From contig CAWIJJ010000003.1 in NCBI GenBank assembly GCA_963836425.1, forward strand, positions 505,070-569,069: a stretch of 64,000 bases of DNA, given 5' to 3'. Position numbers and translations under genes: made by a program. How positions within the stretch are numbered: position 1 is the stretch's first letter; the number at the start of each line of letters is the position of its first letter. This document shows, piece by piece, positions 7,993-16,351 of the stretch. Below the pieces are notes generated by a model. It made no database searches. It was given only the letters and a program-made list of their open reading frames with translations, and was not told the DNA's origin. The DNA is from CAWIJJ01 sp963836425 (GTDB lineage Bacteria; Acidobacteriota; Terriglobia; Bryobacterales; Bryobacteraceae).

Positions 7993-8767
7993 CCGCCGGA
8001 TGCGCAAGATTCTTGAACCACGCCGCGTCCCCGTGGTTTTGCAGCGAAATCTGGCAGCTCTTCCGCGGCTGGTTCACCAGCAGGTTGTAAACCGGCGTGC
8101 CCTCGCCCCACCGCTTTGCCGCCGACCGCGCCACTTCCACTCCCTTCAAACTGCCATCCACCACCTTCACCCCGTTCACCCAGTGTTCCGTGTGGTCGCC
8201 TTTCACCACAATGCGCGAGTGATTGAATTCCCCCACCGGACGAGTGGCATCGCGCAATGGCGCGAAGATATCGTACAAAGCCCCGGCCTGGTGCATCGGC
8301 CCGTTGGATTTCGCATCGGGATTCCGCGCATTGTCCGTCAACTGGTATTCAAACCCGATCACGTATTCCTGCCCCTTCGCGGGCCGGTCTTTGCGCCGGT
8401 CCTTCATCGCCTCGTTCACCTGGTCTTCAAACTTCGGCGGACGCTGGTCCAGCAGAAACACCCGGTCCTGAATCCGGTACTTGACCCCGCTGTTCCCCGC
8501 CGGCGAAATCTTCCAGTCGAACTCCAGTTCGAAATCTCCGTACGTGGCTTCGGTGAACAGGTCTTCTTCGATCTTCGGATGCGGCACCGGTTTCAGGCAG
8601 CCGTCCTCGATCGTGAACGAATCGCCCGCCGGGCTCTTCTTCAACGGGTCTTCCCAGCCGTGAAACGTCTTCCCGTCGAAAAGGCTCTGCCACCCTTGCG
8701 CTCCCGCGTGCGGAGCAAACCATAGAAACGCCGCGACACTCGTTAATGCGATGACCCGGTTGTACAT
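7943..8767 (-). CDS. Secreted DUF1080 (3-keto-disaccharide hydrolase-like) protein, frameshifted near its end
   Basis: The N-terminus is a signal peptide. The body starts GWQSLFDGKTFHGWE and continues with NSGVKYRIQD, the hallmarks of DUF1080 proteins, a beta-sandwich domain linked to cleavage of 3-keto-glycosides. Near the end, WFKNL should be followed by a basic strand and a stop; in the present frame the ORF instead runs on with a Gly/Arg-rich tail to 7943 and overlaps the convergent gene by 50 bp. Removing one base at about 8005 gives WFKNLRIRRLD followed by TGA at 7984-7986, the normal family ending, a 260-residue protein and only a 9-bp overlap. The tail beyond that point is therefore probably an artefact of an extra base. 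Confidence 0.88.
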   Translation of the reverse strand: MYNRVIALTSVAAFLWFAPHAGAQGWQSLFDGKTFHGWEDPLKKSPAGDSFTIEDGCLKPVPHPKIEEDLFTEATYGDFELEFDWKISPAGNSGVKYRIQDRVFLLDQRPPKFEDQVNEAMKDRRKDRPAKGQEYVIGFEYQLTDNARNPDAKSNGPMHQAGALYDIFAPLRDATRPVGEFNHSRIVVKGDHTEHWVNGVKVVDGSLKGVEVARSAAKRWGEGTPVYNLLVNQPRKSCQISLQNHGDAAWFKNLAHPAARLSGARRGGASGGAG

Positions 8768-8932
8768 ACGCCATATTCTGACACTTCCTTGCCGGTTTTG
8801 TAGAAATCCCCTCGGGTTAGTACGGCTTCGTTAACTCCCGGCAGGCATGGAGCAGTAACCTGACGCAATCTGGCATCAGAGATTAAGCCCGGTTAATATC
8901 GCTCTGATCGAATAGACGAAAAGGTAAGCTCG

Positions 8933-9910
8933 ATGAAATTACTTGCCGCCCCCCTGCTCCTTCTGCTCGCCGCCACCCCCGGCAGAGCCGCACAGGACCT
9001 CGCTGCACTCCTCCCCCGAGATCCTGCCCTGGTCATCGGCGCGCGCGTCCGCGCCCTGCTCGATTCGGACCTGATGCGCACCCAGGGCTCGCAGACGCTG
9101 GGCCTCGTCGCGAACTGGCGCCAACTCTCCGGTGGCCTCCTCTTCGATCCTCTGCGGGATGTGGATGAATTCATCGCCGCCGCCCGGACCGCGGGAGAGA
9201 ATCCCCCGTTTGTGGTGGCCGTCCGGGGCCGCTTCCCGGCGCCCCAAATCGCCGCCGGTCGAGCGTCCTATAAAGGCGTGGCCCTGGGAACCGCCGGTTC
9301 CGGAACCGTCATCGCAATTCTCGACACCGAAACCGCCCTCGTCGGCGATGGTGCCGAAGTGCGCGCCGCCATCGACCGCCGGGATTCCGCGCGTCCGCCC
9401 TCGCCCGCGGCGGAACGCATCGCCGGCCTGCACGCCCGCTACGACCTCTGGGGCTTCGGCCGCAAACCTTCCGGCTTCGTGCCGTCCAAATCGGCGCCCG
9501 GGGGCCTCGACGGCGTCGACCGCTTCGAGTTCGGATTGACCTGGAGCCGCGGCCTCGAACTCACCGCCGATCTCCATTTTTCCGATCTCAAAGCTGCCGC
9601 CGAGTTGTCCCTCGGCTTCGGCCAGTTGCAGCAAATCGTCGCCAGCCAGTCCTCGTCATCCAATGTCCGCATGGAGGCGAAGATGGAGGAAGAAACCCTG
9701 CACTTCGCCATGTTCGTTCCCGAAGAGGAGTTGAAGAAAGCGCTCGTCGCCCGCACCTTGGCGCCCGCACCCGCCGCCCAGGCCGGTCCGCAGCCCACCC
9801 TCAGGCCCACCGCGCGCCCCGCCGCTCTGCCTTTGGTCATCTCGGCGCCCGTGGGCGCCCCCGCTGCCGCCGACGCGCCCGCCGTCTTCAAGCTTCCCGG
9901 CGGCCGGTAA
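8933..9910 (+). CDS. Secreted protein of unknown function
   Basis: 325 residues from ATG 8933. The first 19 residues form a Leu/Ala-rich signal peptide ending near GRAAQ. The mature part is a mixed alpha/beta protein without a motif I recognise; the opening (DPALVIGARVRALLDS) and the later stretch discussing an inner repeat-like barrel resemble DUF3352-type secreted proteins only loosely. The last 60 residues are rich in Pro and Ala and look unstructured. It stands alone: the upstream 165 bp separate it from the divergent DUF1080 gene and the next gene starts 28 bp downstream, so it may be cotranscribed with the Gfo/Idh gene. Confidence 0.72.
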   Translation: MKLLAAPLLLLLAATPGRAAQDLAALLPRDPALVIGARVRALLDSDLMRTQGSQTLGLVANWRQLSGGLLFDPLRDVDEFIAAARTAGENPPFVVAVRGRFPAPQIAAGRASYKGVALGTAGSGTVIAILDTETALVGDGAEVRAAIDRRDSARPPSPAAERIAGLHARYDLWGFGRKPSGFVPSKSAPGGLDGVDRFEFGLTWSRGLELTADLHFSDLKAAAELSLGFGQLQQIVASQSSSSNVRMEAKMEEETLHFAMFVPEEELKKALVARTLAPAPAAQAGPQPTLRPTARPAALPLVISAPVGAPAAADAPAVFKLPGGR

Positions 9911-9938
9911 ACCGCGTCACACGACTATACTGGAATGC

Positions 9939-10973
9939 GTGACAGCTCCCCCACCCTCGCTGCGCGTTGCAGTCTTGGGCCTCGGCTTCATGGGCAGCAC
10001 GCATCTCAAGGCGCTCGCCGGTGTGGCCGGCGCCCGCATCGCCGCCGTCTGTAGTGGCGACCCCCGTAAGCTCGAAGGCGACCTGACCCACGTCCGCGGA
10101 AACACCGGCGGCCCCGGGGGCACCCTCGACCTCAGCAGCGCCGCCAAATACCGCGACATCGAAGCCCTGCTTGCCGATCCCTCCATCGATGCCGTGGACC
10201 TCTGCCTTCCCACGGACCTCCACGCACCCGTCGCGCTCCAGGCCCTCCGCGCCGGCAAGCACGTGCTCGTCGAAAAACCCATCGCCCTGTCCAGCCGCGA
10301 CGCCGCCGAAATGGCCGGTACCGCGGAACACCACGGCCGCGTTCTGATGGCCGCCCACGTACTCCGCTTCTGGCCGGAATACCTCGCCCTCCGCGACGCC
10401 GTCCAAACCCGCCCGCACGGTCCGCTCCTTTCCGCCGAATTCCGCCGGCGCTGTGCCGCGCCCGCCTGGGGCGGCTGGCTTCAGGACCCCAAGCGCAGCG
10501 GCGGAGCCATTCTCGACCTCCTCATTCACGACGTCGACATGTGCCTGCACCTGCTCGGAATGCCCCAAACCGTAAGCGCCACGGGATTCACCGGGGCGAA
10601 CGGCCTGGACTGGATCGACGCGACCCTCGAGTGGAGCGGCGGCGAGCGGGCCATCATCTCCGGCGGATGGCAGCATCCCGGCGAGTTCCCCTTCACCATG
10701 GAATTTACCGCCACCTTTGAAAGCGCCACCCTCGACTACAGTTCCGCTTCCCGTCCCCTCACCGTCTACCCGCGCGCCGAACCCGCGCGAACGCCCGCCC
10801 TCCCCTCCGCGGACGCCTACCGCGAGGAACTCCAATACTTCACCCGCTGCTGTATCTCCGGTACCGCGCCCGAATTGTGCCCGCCGCGCGAATCCGCCGC
10901 CGCCGTCCGCCTCACCGAACGCATCCTCGAATCGCGCCGCCTGAAAGGAGAAATGATCGAATGCACGAAGTAG
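9939..10973 (+). CDS. Gfo/Idh/MocA-family NAD(P)-dependent oxidoreductase
   Basis: 344 residues from GTG 9939. The N-terminal Rossmann fold shows VLGLGFMGSTH (dinucleotide-binding Gly-rich loop), followed by the family EKP motif (HVLVEKPIAL) and, in the C-terminal domain, GGAILDLLIHDVDMCLHLLG, where the conserved Asp/His of the catalytic site lie. Such enzymes oxidise or reduce sugars, inositols and related polyols; the substrate cannot be read from the sequence. The next gene, a xylose-isomerase-like TIM-barrel protein, overlaps the 3' end by 13 bp, a frequent pairing in sugar or inositol catabolism. Confidence 0.9.
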   Translation: MTAPPPSLRVAVLGLGFMGSTHLKALAGVAGARIAAVCSGDPRKLEGDLTHVRGNTGGPGGTLDLSSAAKYRDIEALLADPSIDAVDLCLPTDLHAPVALQALRAGKHVLVEKPIALSSRDAAEMAGTAEHHGRVLMAAHVLRFWPEYLALRDAVQTRPHGPLLSAEFRRRCAAPAWGGWLQDPKRSGGAILDLLIHDVDMCLHLLGMPQTVSATGFTGANGLDWIDATLEWSGGERAIISGGWQHPGEFPFTMEFTATFESATLDYSSASRPLTVYPRAEPARTPALPSADAYREELQYFTRCCISGTAPELCPPRESAAAVRLTERILESRRLKGEMIECTK

Positions 10974-11794
10974 ATCCGCTGGAGCCCGGAGTCATGTTCT
11001 GGGCGGAGCGCGACACGCTCCCCGAAATGCTCGCCATGGGCGTCCGTTGCGGGCAACTCGGCCTCCCCGGCGGGATGGAGATTACATCCGCCGCGGCCGC
11101 CAACTGGAACGCCGAAGTCGAGCAAAACGACTTCCGCCTGGTTACCGTCTTCGCCGCCTACACCGGCGAAGACTACGCCGATATCCCCACCGTTCAGCGC
11201 ACCGTCGGCTTCATCCCCCGGGAAACCCGCGCCGAACGCGAGCAGCGCACGCTACAGGTGAGCGATTTCGCCGGCGTCCTCCGCGTCGGCAGCATCGCCT
11301 GTCACATCGGTTTCGTTCCCGAGGATCCCGGCCATCCCGACTACATCGCCGTTCGCGACATGGTGCGCCGCATCTGCGATCACGCCGCCGGCTACGGCCA
11401 GACTTTCGCTCTCGAAACCGGCCAGGAGCCCGCCCTCGTCCTCCTCGATTTCTTTCGCGAAGTGGACCGCCACAACCTGCGCATCAATTTCGACCCGGCC
11501 AACATGATCCTCTACGGCACCGGCGAACCCATTCAGGCGCTGAAGGTGCTCGCGCCCCACGTCACCTCCGTGCACTGCAAGGATGGCGACTGGCCTCCCC
11601 AGGATCGCCCCGGTTCGCTCGGCACCGAGAGGCCGCTCGGCAAGGGCTCCGTCGGCATCCCCGAATTCGTGAAAACGCTTCGCGAAATCGGCTTCCGCGG
11701 TTCGCTCAACGTCGAGCGCGAAGTGGAGGACCAGGCCACCCGCCTTCGCGAGATGGCCGAAGGGGTGAAACTGCTCCGCGACCTGGTGTCTTAG
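10961..11794 (+). CDS. Sugar phosphate isomerase/epimerase-like TIM-barrel protein
   Basis: 277 residues from ATG 10961, chosen because it has an AAAGGAG ribosome binding site and removes a long implausible extension. The sequence fits the AP_endonuc_2 / xylose isomerase-like barrel: ALETGQEP around the metal Glu, NLRINFDPANMILYG, HVTSVHCKDGDW and a terminal NVEREVED, each contributing a likely metal or catalytic residue. It overlaps the dehydrogenase gene by 13 bp and is presumably coupled to it, so the pair probably converts a sugar or cyclitol. Its 3' end overlaps the convergent FG-GAP gene. Confidence 0.88.
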   Translation: MHEVDPLEPGVMFWAERDTLPEMLAMGVRCGQLGLPGGMEITSAAAANWNAEVEQNDFRLVTVFAAYTGEDYADIPTVQRTVGFIPRETRAEREQRTLQVSDFAGVLRVGSIACHIGFVPEDPGHPDYIAVRDMVRRICDHAAGYGQTFALETGQEPALVLLDFFREVDRHNLRINFDPANMILYGTGEPIQALKVLAPHVTSVHCKDGDWPPQDRPGSLGTERPLGKGSVGIPEFVKTLREIGFRGSLNVEREVEDQATRLREMAEGVKLLRDLVS

Positions 11795-12929
11795 CCGGCC
11801 CGCTGAACCAGATGCCGTTCGGCGCACCCGAGCGCGCCGCGGCAATGTCCAGCCAGCCATCCCCGTCGAAATCGGCGAACGCCATTCCATAGACATCGCC
11901 CTTACCGTCGTTCCACGCGACTTCATGGAACGAGCGGCCGTCGCCGTCGTTGAAATAAATGGATCCGGGCAATTCCACATGCCCCACCACGATGTCCGGC
12001 CGTCCGTCGCGGTTGAGGTCGGCCACCGCCAGCGCGTACGGCGTCCGCGCCGCACCGGGCAATTGCACCGGCTCACCGAACTCGCGGCCGCCGCGATTGA
12101 AAATTACGAACGCGCCTTTCTTGCGCTCCTCGATAATCGCCAGGTCCAGGCGCCCGTCCCCATCGAAGTCGCCCGCCGCGCCGATCCTCACCCAGGTCGG
12201 CGACGGCCCCACTTTCGTCGGCGCCTGAAACCGGCCCTTGCCGTCGTTCCAAAGCACCACGCTCTGCCCCCCGTCCCTATGCGGCACGAACAGGTCCGGC
12301 GCGCCGTCGCCGTCGAAGTCGGCAACTACGATCGATGTGGCCGATTCGGTCGGTAGCGGGTCGCAGTTGGGGAAAGCGCCCTTGCCGTTGTTGAGACAGA
12401 CAAAACTCGGCCGCGCCTCCGGAGGTCCCGGACCGCGATTGGCCGCCACGATGTCGGGAAAGCCATCGCCGTTGAGATCGGCCACGGTCACGTAGCGGGT
12501 GCTCCAGGCCGCTTCGCCGAACGTTCCAGCCTCGCTGAAATTCCCTTTCCCGTCGTTCTTGTAAATCAGCTTGCGGTCGGGCTCGTCATTGCTCACCACA
12601 AGGTCCAGGTCGCCATCGCCATCCAGGTCCGCTAAGGCCGCGGAATAGGTCCGGTCCGGCGCCCTTCCCACGTTCTGTGCGGAAAACTTCCCCTTCCCCT
12701 GATTCAGCAGCACCCGGTTGTACAGAGGCCAGTGGCGGCCCTTGCCAAGCACGATATCGGGCAATCCGTCGCCGTCGATGTCCCCCACGTTCACGCCTGC
12801 CGATGTTTCTCCCTTGGGCTCCAGCAACTGCACCCGGTCGAAAGAACGCAAGGGCCGCTGCGGCGCCTGCCCCACTGTGGCGACGCCCAGCAATAAACCC
12901 GCAAGGAACGCGCGGCGCGGCGCTGTCAA
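11706..12929 (-). CDS. Secreted FG-GAP/VCBS repeat beta-propeller protein
   Basis: 407 residues from TTG 12929. TTG is chosen because AAGGAGG lies 7 nt upstream, the codon overlaps the stop of the preceding gene (TTGA), and a signal peptide (AFLAGLLLGVATVGQA) follows directly. The rest is a series of FG-GAP repeats with calcium-binding loops of the type DIDGDGLPD, DLDGDGDLD, DLNGDGFPD, DFDGDGAPD, DFDGDGRLD, DLNRDGRPD and DFDGDGWLD: seven blades, one propeller. Probably an extracellular calcium-stabilised binding protein. The last 30 residues are Pro/Arg-rich and lie antisense to the end of the convergent gene; a TAA in another frame at 11791-11793 would end the protein sooner, so a base may be missing near 11800. 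Confidence 0.85.
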   Translation of the reverse strand: MTAPRRAFLAGLLLGVATVGQAPQRPLRSFDRVQLLEPKGETSAGVNVGDIDGDGLPDIVLGKGRHWPLYNRVLLNQGKGKFSAQNVGRAPDRTYSAALADLDGDGDLDLVVSNDEPDRKLIYKNDGKGNFSEAGTFGEAAWSTRYVTVADLNGDGFPDIVAANRGPGPPEARPSFVCLNNGKGAFPNCDPLPTESATSIVVADFDGDGAPDLFVPHRDGGQSVVLWNDGKGRFQAPTKVGPSPTWVRIGAAGDFDGDGRLDLAIIEERKKGAFVIFNRGGREFGEPVQLPGAARTPYALAVADLNRDGRPDIVVGHVELPGSIYFNDGDGRSFHEVAWNDGKGDVYGMAFADFDGDGWLDIAAARSGAPNGIWFSGPAKTPGRGAVSPLRPSREGGWPGPPLRARR

Positions 12930-13864
12930 ACCGCGGCCTCCTTCACCTGCGCCTGCCGGAAGCCCGTGCGCCGGAGCGTGAACAGGTCCGAACCGCGCCG
13001 GTTCCCCCCCGGCTCGCTCGAAAATGCGCAGTGAAAACCCAGAGACTGTAGCTTGCGCACTGCGCGCAAATGGAACGAGTCGAGTTTGCCCATGGGATAA
13101 CAAAACGGCCACACCGGCTGCGGAGAAAGATTCCGGGAAAGCATGTTGCGGCAGGTCTCCAGATCCTCGCTCAGTTCCTCCGCCGGCAGGCTTGCCAGCG
13201 TCCGGTTCCGGTGCGAGGCTCCGCCCATGCACATTCCCGCCTTTTGCATGTTGCGCGCCTCTTCCCATGTGAAGTAGAGGGAAGCGGCGGCCTCGGACGC
13301 GGAAGGGATGCTTGCGGCAAACAGTTCGCGTACGGCAGCGTCTCGCGCCACGGCATCGAGCGAGTAGTGGTACAGGTACTTGAGCCGGGCTACGTCGGGC
13401 GGATCGAACGGATAGGTTTTCGCGGCCTCCGCCTGCTCCGGTTCCCGCCTGTTGCGGCGGACCTTCCGCAGCAGTGCCTCGGTATACGGGGCAACTCCCA
13501 GCCGGACCGAAAGCTGATCGCTCAGATGGATCGGCGCCGGCACGTTGTCGGAAAGCGTGGAGGTGATGAGAAAGAAGACGCCCCGCATCCGCTTCTCCCG
13601 AAGCAGCGGCAGCACGCTGGTGTAATGCGCCTTCAGGCCGCCTTCGAAGGTGAGCAGACACAGATCGCGCCGCGGCCGGTATTCGCCGGTAAGAAAGTCC
13701 AGCGAGCACTCCATACTCGCGATCTCATAGCGCGATGACAGCTCCGCCAGTTGGATCCGAAATTCATCCAGCCGGAACCCGGGTATCGCCTGCCCTGGAC
13801 GATTCGCCTCCTCCGCCACGTGTCGGTATCGGATTACTCGAAGAACCGGGTCGCCCTGCGTCAT
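12926..13864 (-). CDS. Polysaccharide deacetylase-like (NodB) protein with degenerate active site
   Basis: 312 residues from ATG 13864; the frame is open to 14110 and a GTG at 13984 would add a hydrophobic segment (FLLICVLTIIQS) that could be a signal peptide, so the start is uncertain. The fold shows in VLRVIRYRHVAEE, the strand LCLLTFEGG and the late FCYPMGKLDSF. In active NodB enzymes the strand reads TFDDG and a later HxxxH supplies two zinc ligands. Here TFDDG is TFEGG and the His pair is reduced to a single His in GGASHRNRT. The catalytic Asp and one zinc ligand are thus missing, so the protein may be a non-catalytic relative. It is translationally coupled to the FG-GAP gene. Confidence 0.75.
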   Translation of the reverse strand: MTQGDPVLRVIRYRHVAEEANRPGQAIPGFRLDEFRIQLAELSSRYEIASMECSLDFLTGEYRPRRDLCLLTFEGGLKAHYTSVLPLLREKRMRGVFFLITSTLSDNVPAPIHLSDQLSVRLGVAPYTEALLRKVRRNRREPEQAEAAKTYPFDPPDVARLKYLYHYSLDAVARDAAVRELFAASIPSASEAAASLYFTWEEARNMQKAGMCMGGASHRNRTLASLPAEELSEDLETCRNMLSRNLSPQPVWPFCYPMGKLDSFHLRAVRKLQSLGFHCAFSSEPGGNRRGSDLFTLRRTGFRQAQVKEAAV

Positions 13865-14232
13865 ATCCGGGAAACACGCCGGTGCTCGCGACCGGCGACA
13901 CCCCTCCGCCTGTAGAATGCACGTCGATTGAATGATCGTCAAGACACAAATTAACAGGAACTTGTGCGAAGCGGTCCATATCACTCGGGTTCGATTAAGG
14001 ATTATTACTTTACCTGGGAGCCGGTCCCAAAGTTGGGCACGCAACGGCGATTTCACCGGAAGGATTGATGGTTTTTGGGCCTCCTGAAGCGCGGCATCGG
14101 CTCCTTCCATCAGTTTTCAGTGCAGTGTCTGAACGTGATGGGCGTGTGTTGAGGCCCGCACTCAAAGTATGCCGGATAGCCGGTAACAAGTGCTGATAAG
14201 GTAGCGCTACACTGATCATGCGGAGAGAAGTG
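13865..14232. other. 368-bp stretch without a confident gene
   Basis: This segment separates the deacetylase-like gene from a small plus-strand gene. The deacetylase frame is open through much of it (to 14110) but with an AT-richer composition (ATTAAGGATTATTACTTTACC at about 13995) and no ribosome binding site, so I treat most of it as non-coding leader. TACACT about 20 bp before the small gene could serve as a -10 element. No repeat or RNA structure stands out. Confidence 0.4.
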
Positions 14233-14430
14233 ATGTCGGAAAAGCTGAAGGTCCTTTTGGCTGCGTCCCGAGAGCGGGCGTTCACGCCAGCCCAGCAGGA
14301 AGAGCAGCGACGAAGCTTCGCATTCGGCAATACGCATTTCGAGAATGAGCGGATCACGCGCGAAACTGTAGATCGCGCCGCCGAAGAACTGGACAGCCAA
14401 AATGTGAAGAACGGACATCCGGCACGATAG
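14233..14430 (+). CDS. Small conserved-looking protein, antitoxin-like, unknown function
   Basis: 65 residues. ATG 14233 is preceded by GGAGA at a good distance, which supports translation from here rather than from the ATG at 14218. The protein is charged and mostly helical, with RSFAFGNTHFENERITRE in the middle, a pattern (RRSFAYGN...N..ITRE) that I have seen in small accessory proteins often found beside toxins or Fic-like genes, but I cannot assign a named family. No toxin-like partner follows: the next 250 bp (14431-14680) hold only short, unconvincing ORFs, and the next gene is convergent. Confidence 0.5.
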   Translation: MSEKLKVLLAASRERAFTPAQQEEQRRSFAFGNTHFENERITRETVDRAAEELDSQNVKNGHPAR

Positions 14431-14680
14431 CAAGCCAGCGTCCCGCGAGTTGTTCAAAGATCAAGACGAAAAAGCTGCTTTGGACTCACATTGGGCATCT
14501 CCACCTCTCGGCGTATGCGATGTGGAAATGAAATTGGATTCATCCATTTTCCCGGGGAAACGGGAGAACGTTTCGAGGTTGCTATACGCGATCTGCTGAA
14601 GCCGCCGACGGCGAACCATGCCGGTACGCCCTGCCGAACTGCGGTAAACCGAATTATCGTCAGATCCTCGATCGCGTCCT

Positions 14681-16351
14681 TTACCGGGAACACGTGTAAG
14701 ACGCCGCTTCCTCAGCAGGACCGCTCTTGTAACGCGGAAACTCCGGGTAACTGCACATAGGCAGGCTCTTCGCCCCGGCAGTAACCGTGATCTGCTTCGG
14801 AGGCGCAACCTTTTTTTCCACCCAGTCCAGTAATACCGGCAGCCGGTCCCACCGGTTCGGCACCGGGGACGCGGCAATCTCCTTCCCCGTCCCGTCCGCC
14901 GTGTAACTCGTCCCCGAGAGTCCGTGTCCGGTCTGCGGCAGGACGAACAGCCGCGCGAAAGAATCCACCTTCGCCCGTCCCATGCGGTCGATCAGCGACT
15001 GATAGTAATCCAGTTGCGCGCCCGGCGACGCCAGCGTATCGTTCGTCCCGATGGTGACAATGAGTTTTCCGCCGTGCGCCGCAAAGCGTCCCAGGTCCGG
15101 ATTGGTGGAGTCCAGCCACTCGGAAATCCGCGCCCGCCGCTCATTCCACCGGCCGCCCTCCACATAGTCCAGCGGATTCGCCTTCGGATCCTGCATCAGG
15201 AAACCGGTCACCCCCAGCACGCCCAGGTGGCTGTGCATCGGGGCATCCTCCGCCGCGCCCTCCTGCCCGCGAAAGCGTACCGGTACGATCAGCCCGCTGC
15301 CTCCCGGGTCCGTATTCGGCAGCCACATGCCGAACGTCTTTACTCCGTTGGCGAGCGGCGTCGCAAACGCGTAACGGCTGTAAGTCATTTCGAGCGTCGA
15401 GATCTGCCCGTCCGTCAGACATGCCTTCGCGCTTCGGTCCTGCGGGTCCGGGTCGCGATTCTCCGGACACCGCTTCGCCGCCCACGGATGCCGGCCCGGG
15501 CGCCCCTGCTTCACGTCGAAAATGGCGCGGCACGCCATGTAGTTGTTGATGACGCCGTCCGCGAGGCCGTCCAGCGCGTCGCACTGCCGCATGAACTCGC
15601 CGCGGATCGCGTTGATCTTCGCCGGCGTCACATGGTTCGCCGCCGGCTTCTCTTGAATCCGGATCAGTTCCGGCGCCAGCATCAGCGACGAAAAATTGAC
15701 GATCGGCACATTCGCGATGATCCCGTCGTAGTCTTGCGGATAGCGCTGCGCCACCGTCAGCGCTTCGCGCCCGCCCTGCGACGTCCCGAAAAAGTAGTTG
15801 AACCGCGGCTTCTCGCCATACGCCCTGCCGATCACCACCATCGCCGCATCGTGCGTCTTCTTGAGCTGCATGTAGGCGAGGTTGCGCACCGCCTCCTCGC
15901 TCAACGTCCACTCGGCGCCCCCCATCGCGTGCCCGGAATCGCTCCCGTACGTCGCAAAACCGCGCTCCAGCAGGCCCGGCCCCGTGGTCACACCGCCGCT
16001 CCCCGTCAGATTCGGAATCGTGCCGTTCATTCCGCCGCCGCCCAGTTGCGCCGCGCGCCCGCTCCACGCCGATGGCAGCAGCACGCGGAACAGAATCGGC
16101 GGCGCCGTGGTGTTCTTCTCGACCGGCGCCATCGCCCCGTCCACGCTGCAATACGCCGGATTCGAACCCGCCGCCGCCCTCCACACCGGAGCGTTTAGCG
16201 TGACCGCCGCAACCGGCTCGCCGATCGAAGCAGCCGGAATCGAACTCCCCAGCTTTGCCGGCGAGCAGTCCGCCTCCGCCAGCACTTTCGACGCGTCCTG
16301 CGCCCATAGCGCTCCGCAAGCCGCCAGCACCGCACACACACTCCGCATCAT
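14681..16351 (-). CDS. Secreted tannase/feruloyl esterase family protein
   Basis: 556 residues from the first ATG of ATGATG, with AGGAGG immediately upstream; the second ATG has better spacing and may be used. A signal peptide (VCAVLAACGALWAQ) precedes the mature protein. The alpha/beta-hydrolase nucleophile elbow is GTSQGGRE, and later NDTLASPG and GHGLSG fit the Asp and His of the triad; several Cys could form the disulfides usual in the family. It hydrolyses esters of gallate, ferulate or related phenolic acids outside the cytoplasm. It is the last gene of the aromatic operon, its start overlapping the amidohydrolase stop, which argues for hydroxycinnamate esters as substrate (inference). 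Confidence 0.9.
   Translation of the reverse strand: MMRSVCAVLAACGALWAQDASKVLAEADCSPAKLGSSIPAASIGEPVAAVTLNAPVWRAAAGSNPAYCSVDGAMAPVEKNTTAPPILFRVLLPSAWSGRAAQLGGGGMNGTIPNLTGSGGVTTGPGLLERGFATYGSDSGHAMGGAEWTLSEEAVRNLAYMQLKKTHDAAMVVIGRAYGEKPRFNYFFGTSQGGREALTVAQRYPQDYDGIIANVPIVNFSSLMLAPELIRIQEKPAANHVTPAKINAIRGEFMRQCDALDGLADGVINNYMACRAIFDVKQGRPGRHPWAAKRCPENRDPDPQDRSAKACLTDGQISTLEMTYSRYAFATPLANGVKTFGMWLPNTDPGGSGLIVPVRFRGQEGAAEDAPMHSHLGVLGVTGFLMQDPKANPLDYVEGGRWNERRARISEWLDSTNPDLGRFAAHGGKLIVTIGTNDTLASPGAQLDYYQSLIDRMGRAKVDSFARLFVLPQTGHGLSGTSYTADGTGKEIAASPVPNRWDRLPVLLDWVEKKVAPPKQITVTAGAKSLPMCSYPEFPRYKSGPAEEAASYTCSR

Noticed and set aside
13864..14110. N-terminal extension of the deacetylase-like protein to 14110
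   Set aside because: Composition is unlike the coding part and no ribosome binding site is seen; only the possible GTG start at 13984 is kept as an alternative.
16150..16175. Minus-strand CGGGTTCGAATCC resembling a tRNA T-loop
   Set aside because: It lies inside the tannase-family coding sequence, and no acceptor stem, D-arm or anticodon arm can be built around it.
14924..16198. 424-codon plus-strand frame opposite the tannase gene
   Set aside because: Arg/His-rich translation without domain character, antisense to a well-supported secreted esterase.
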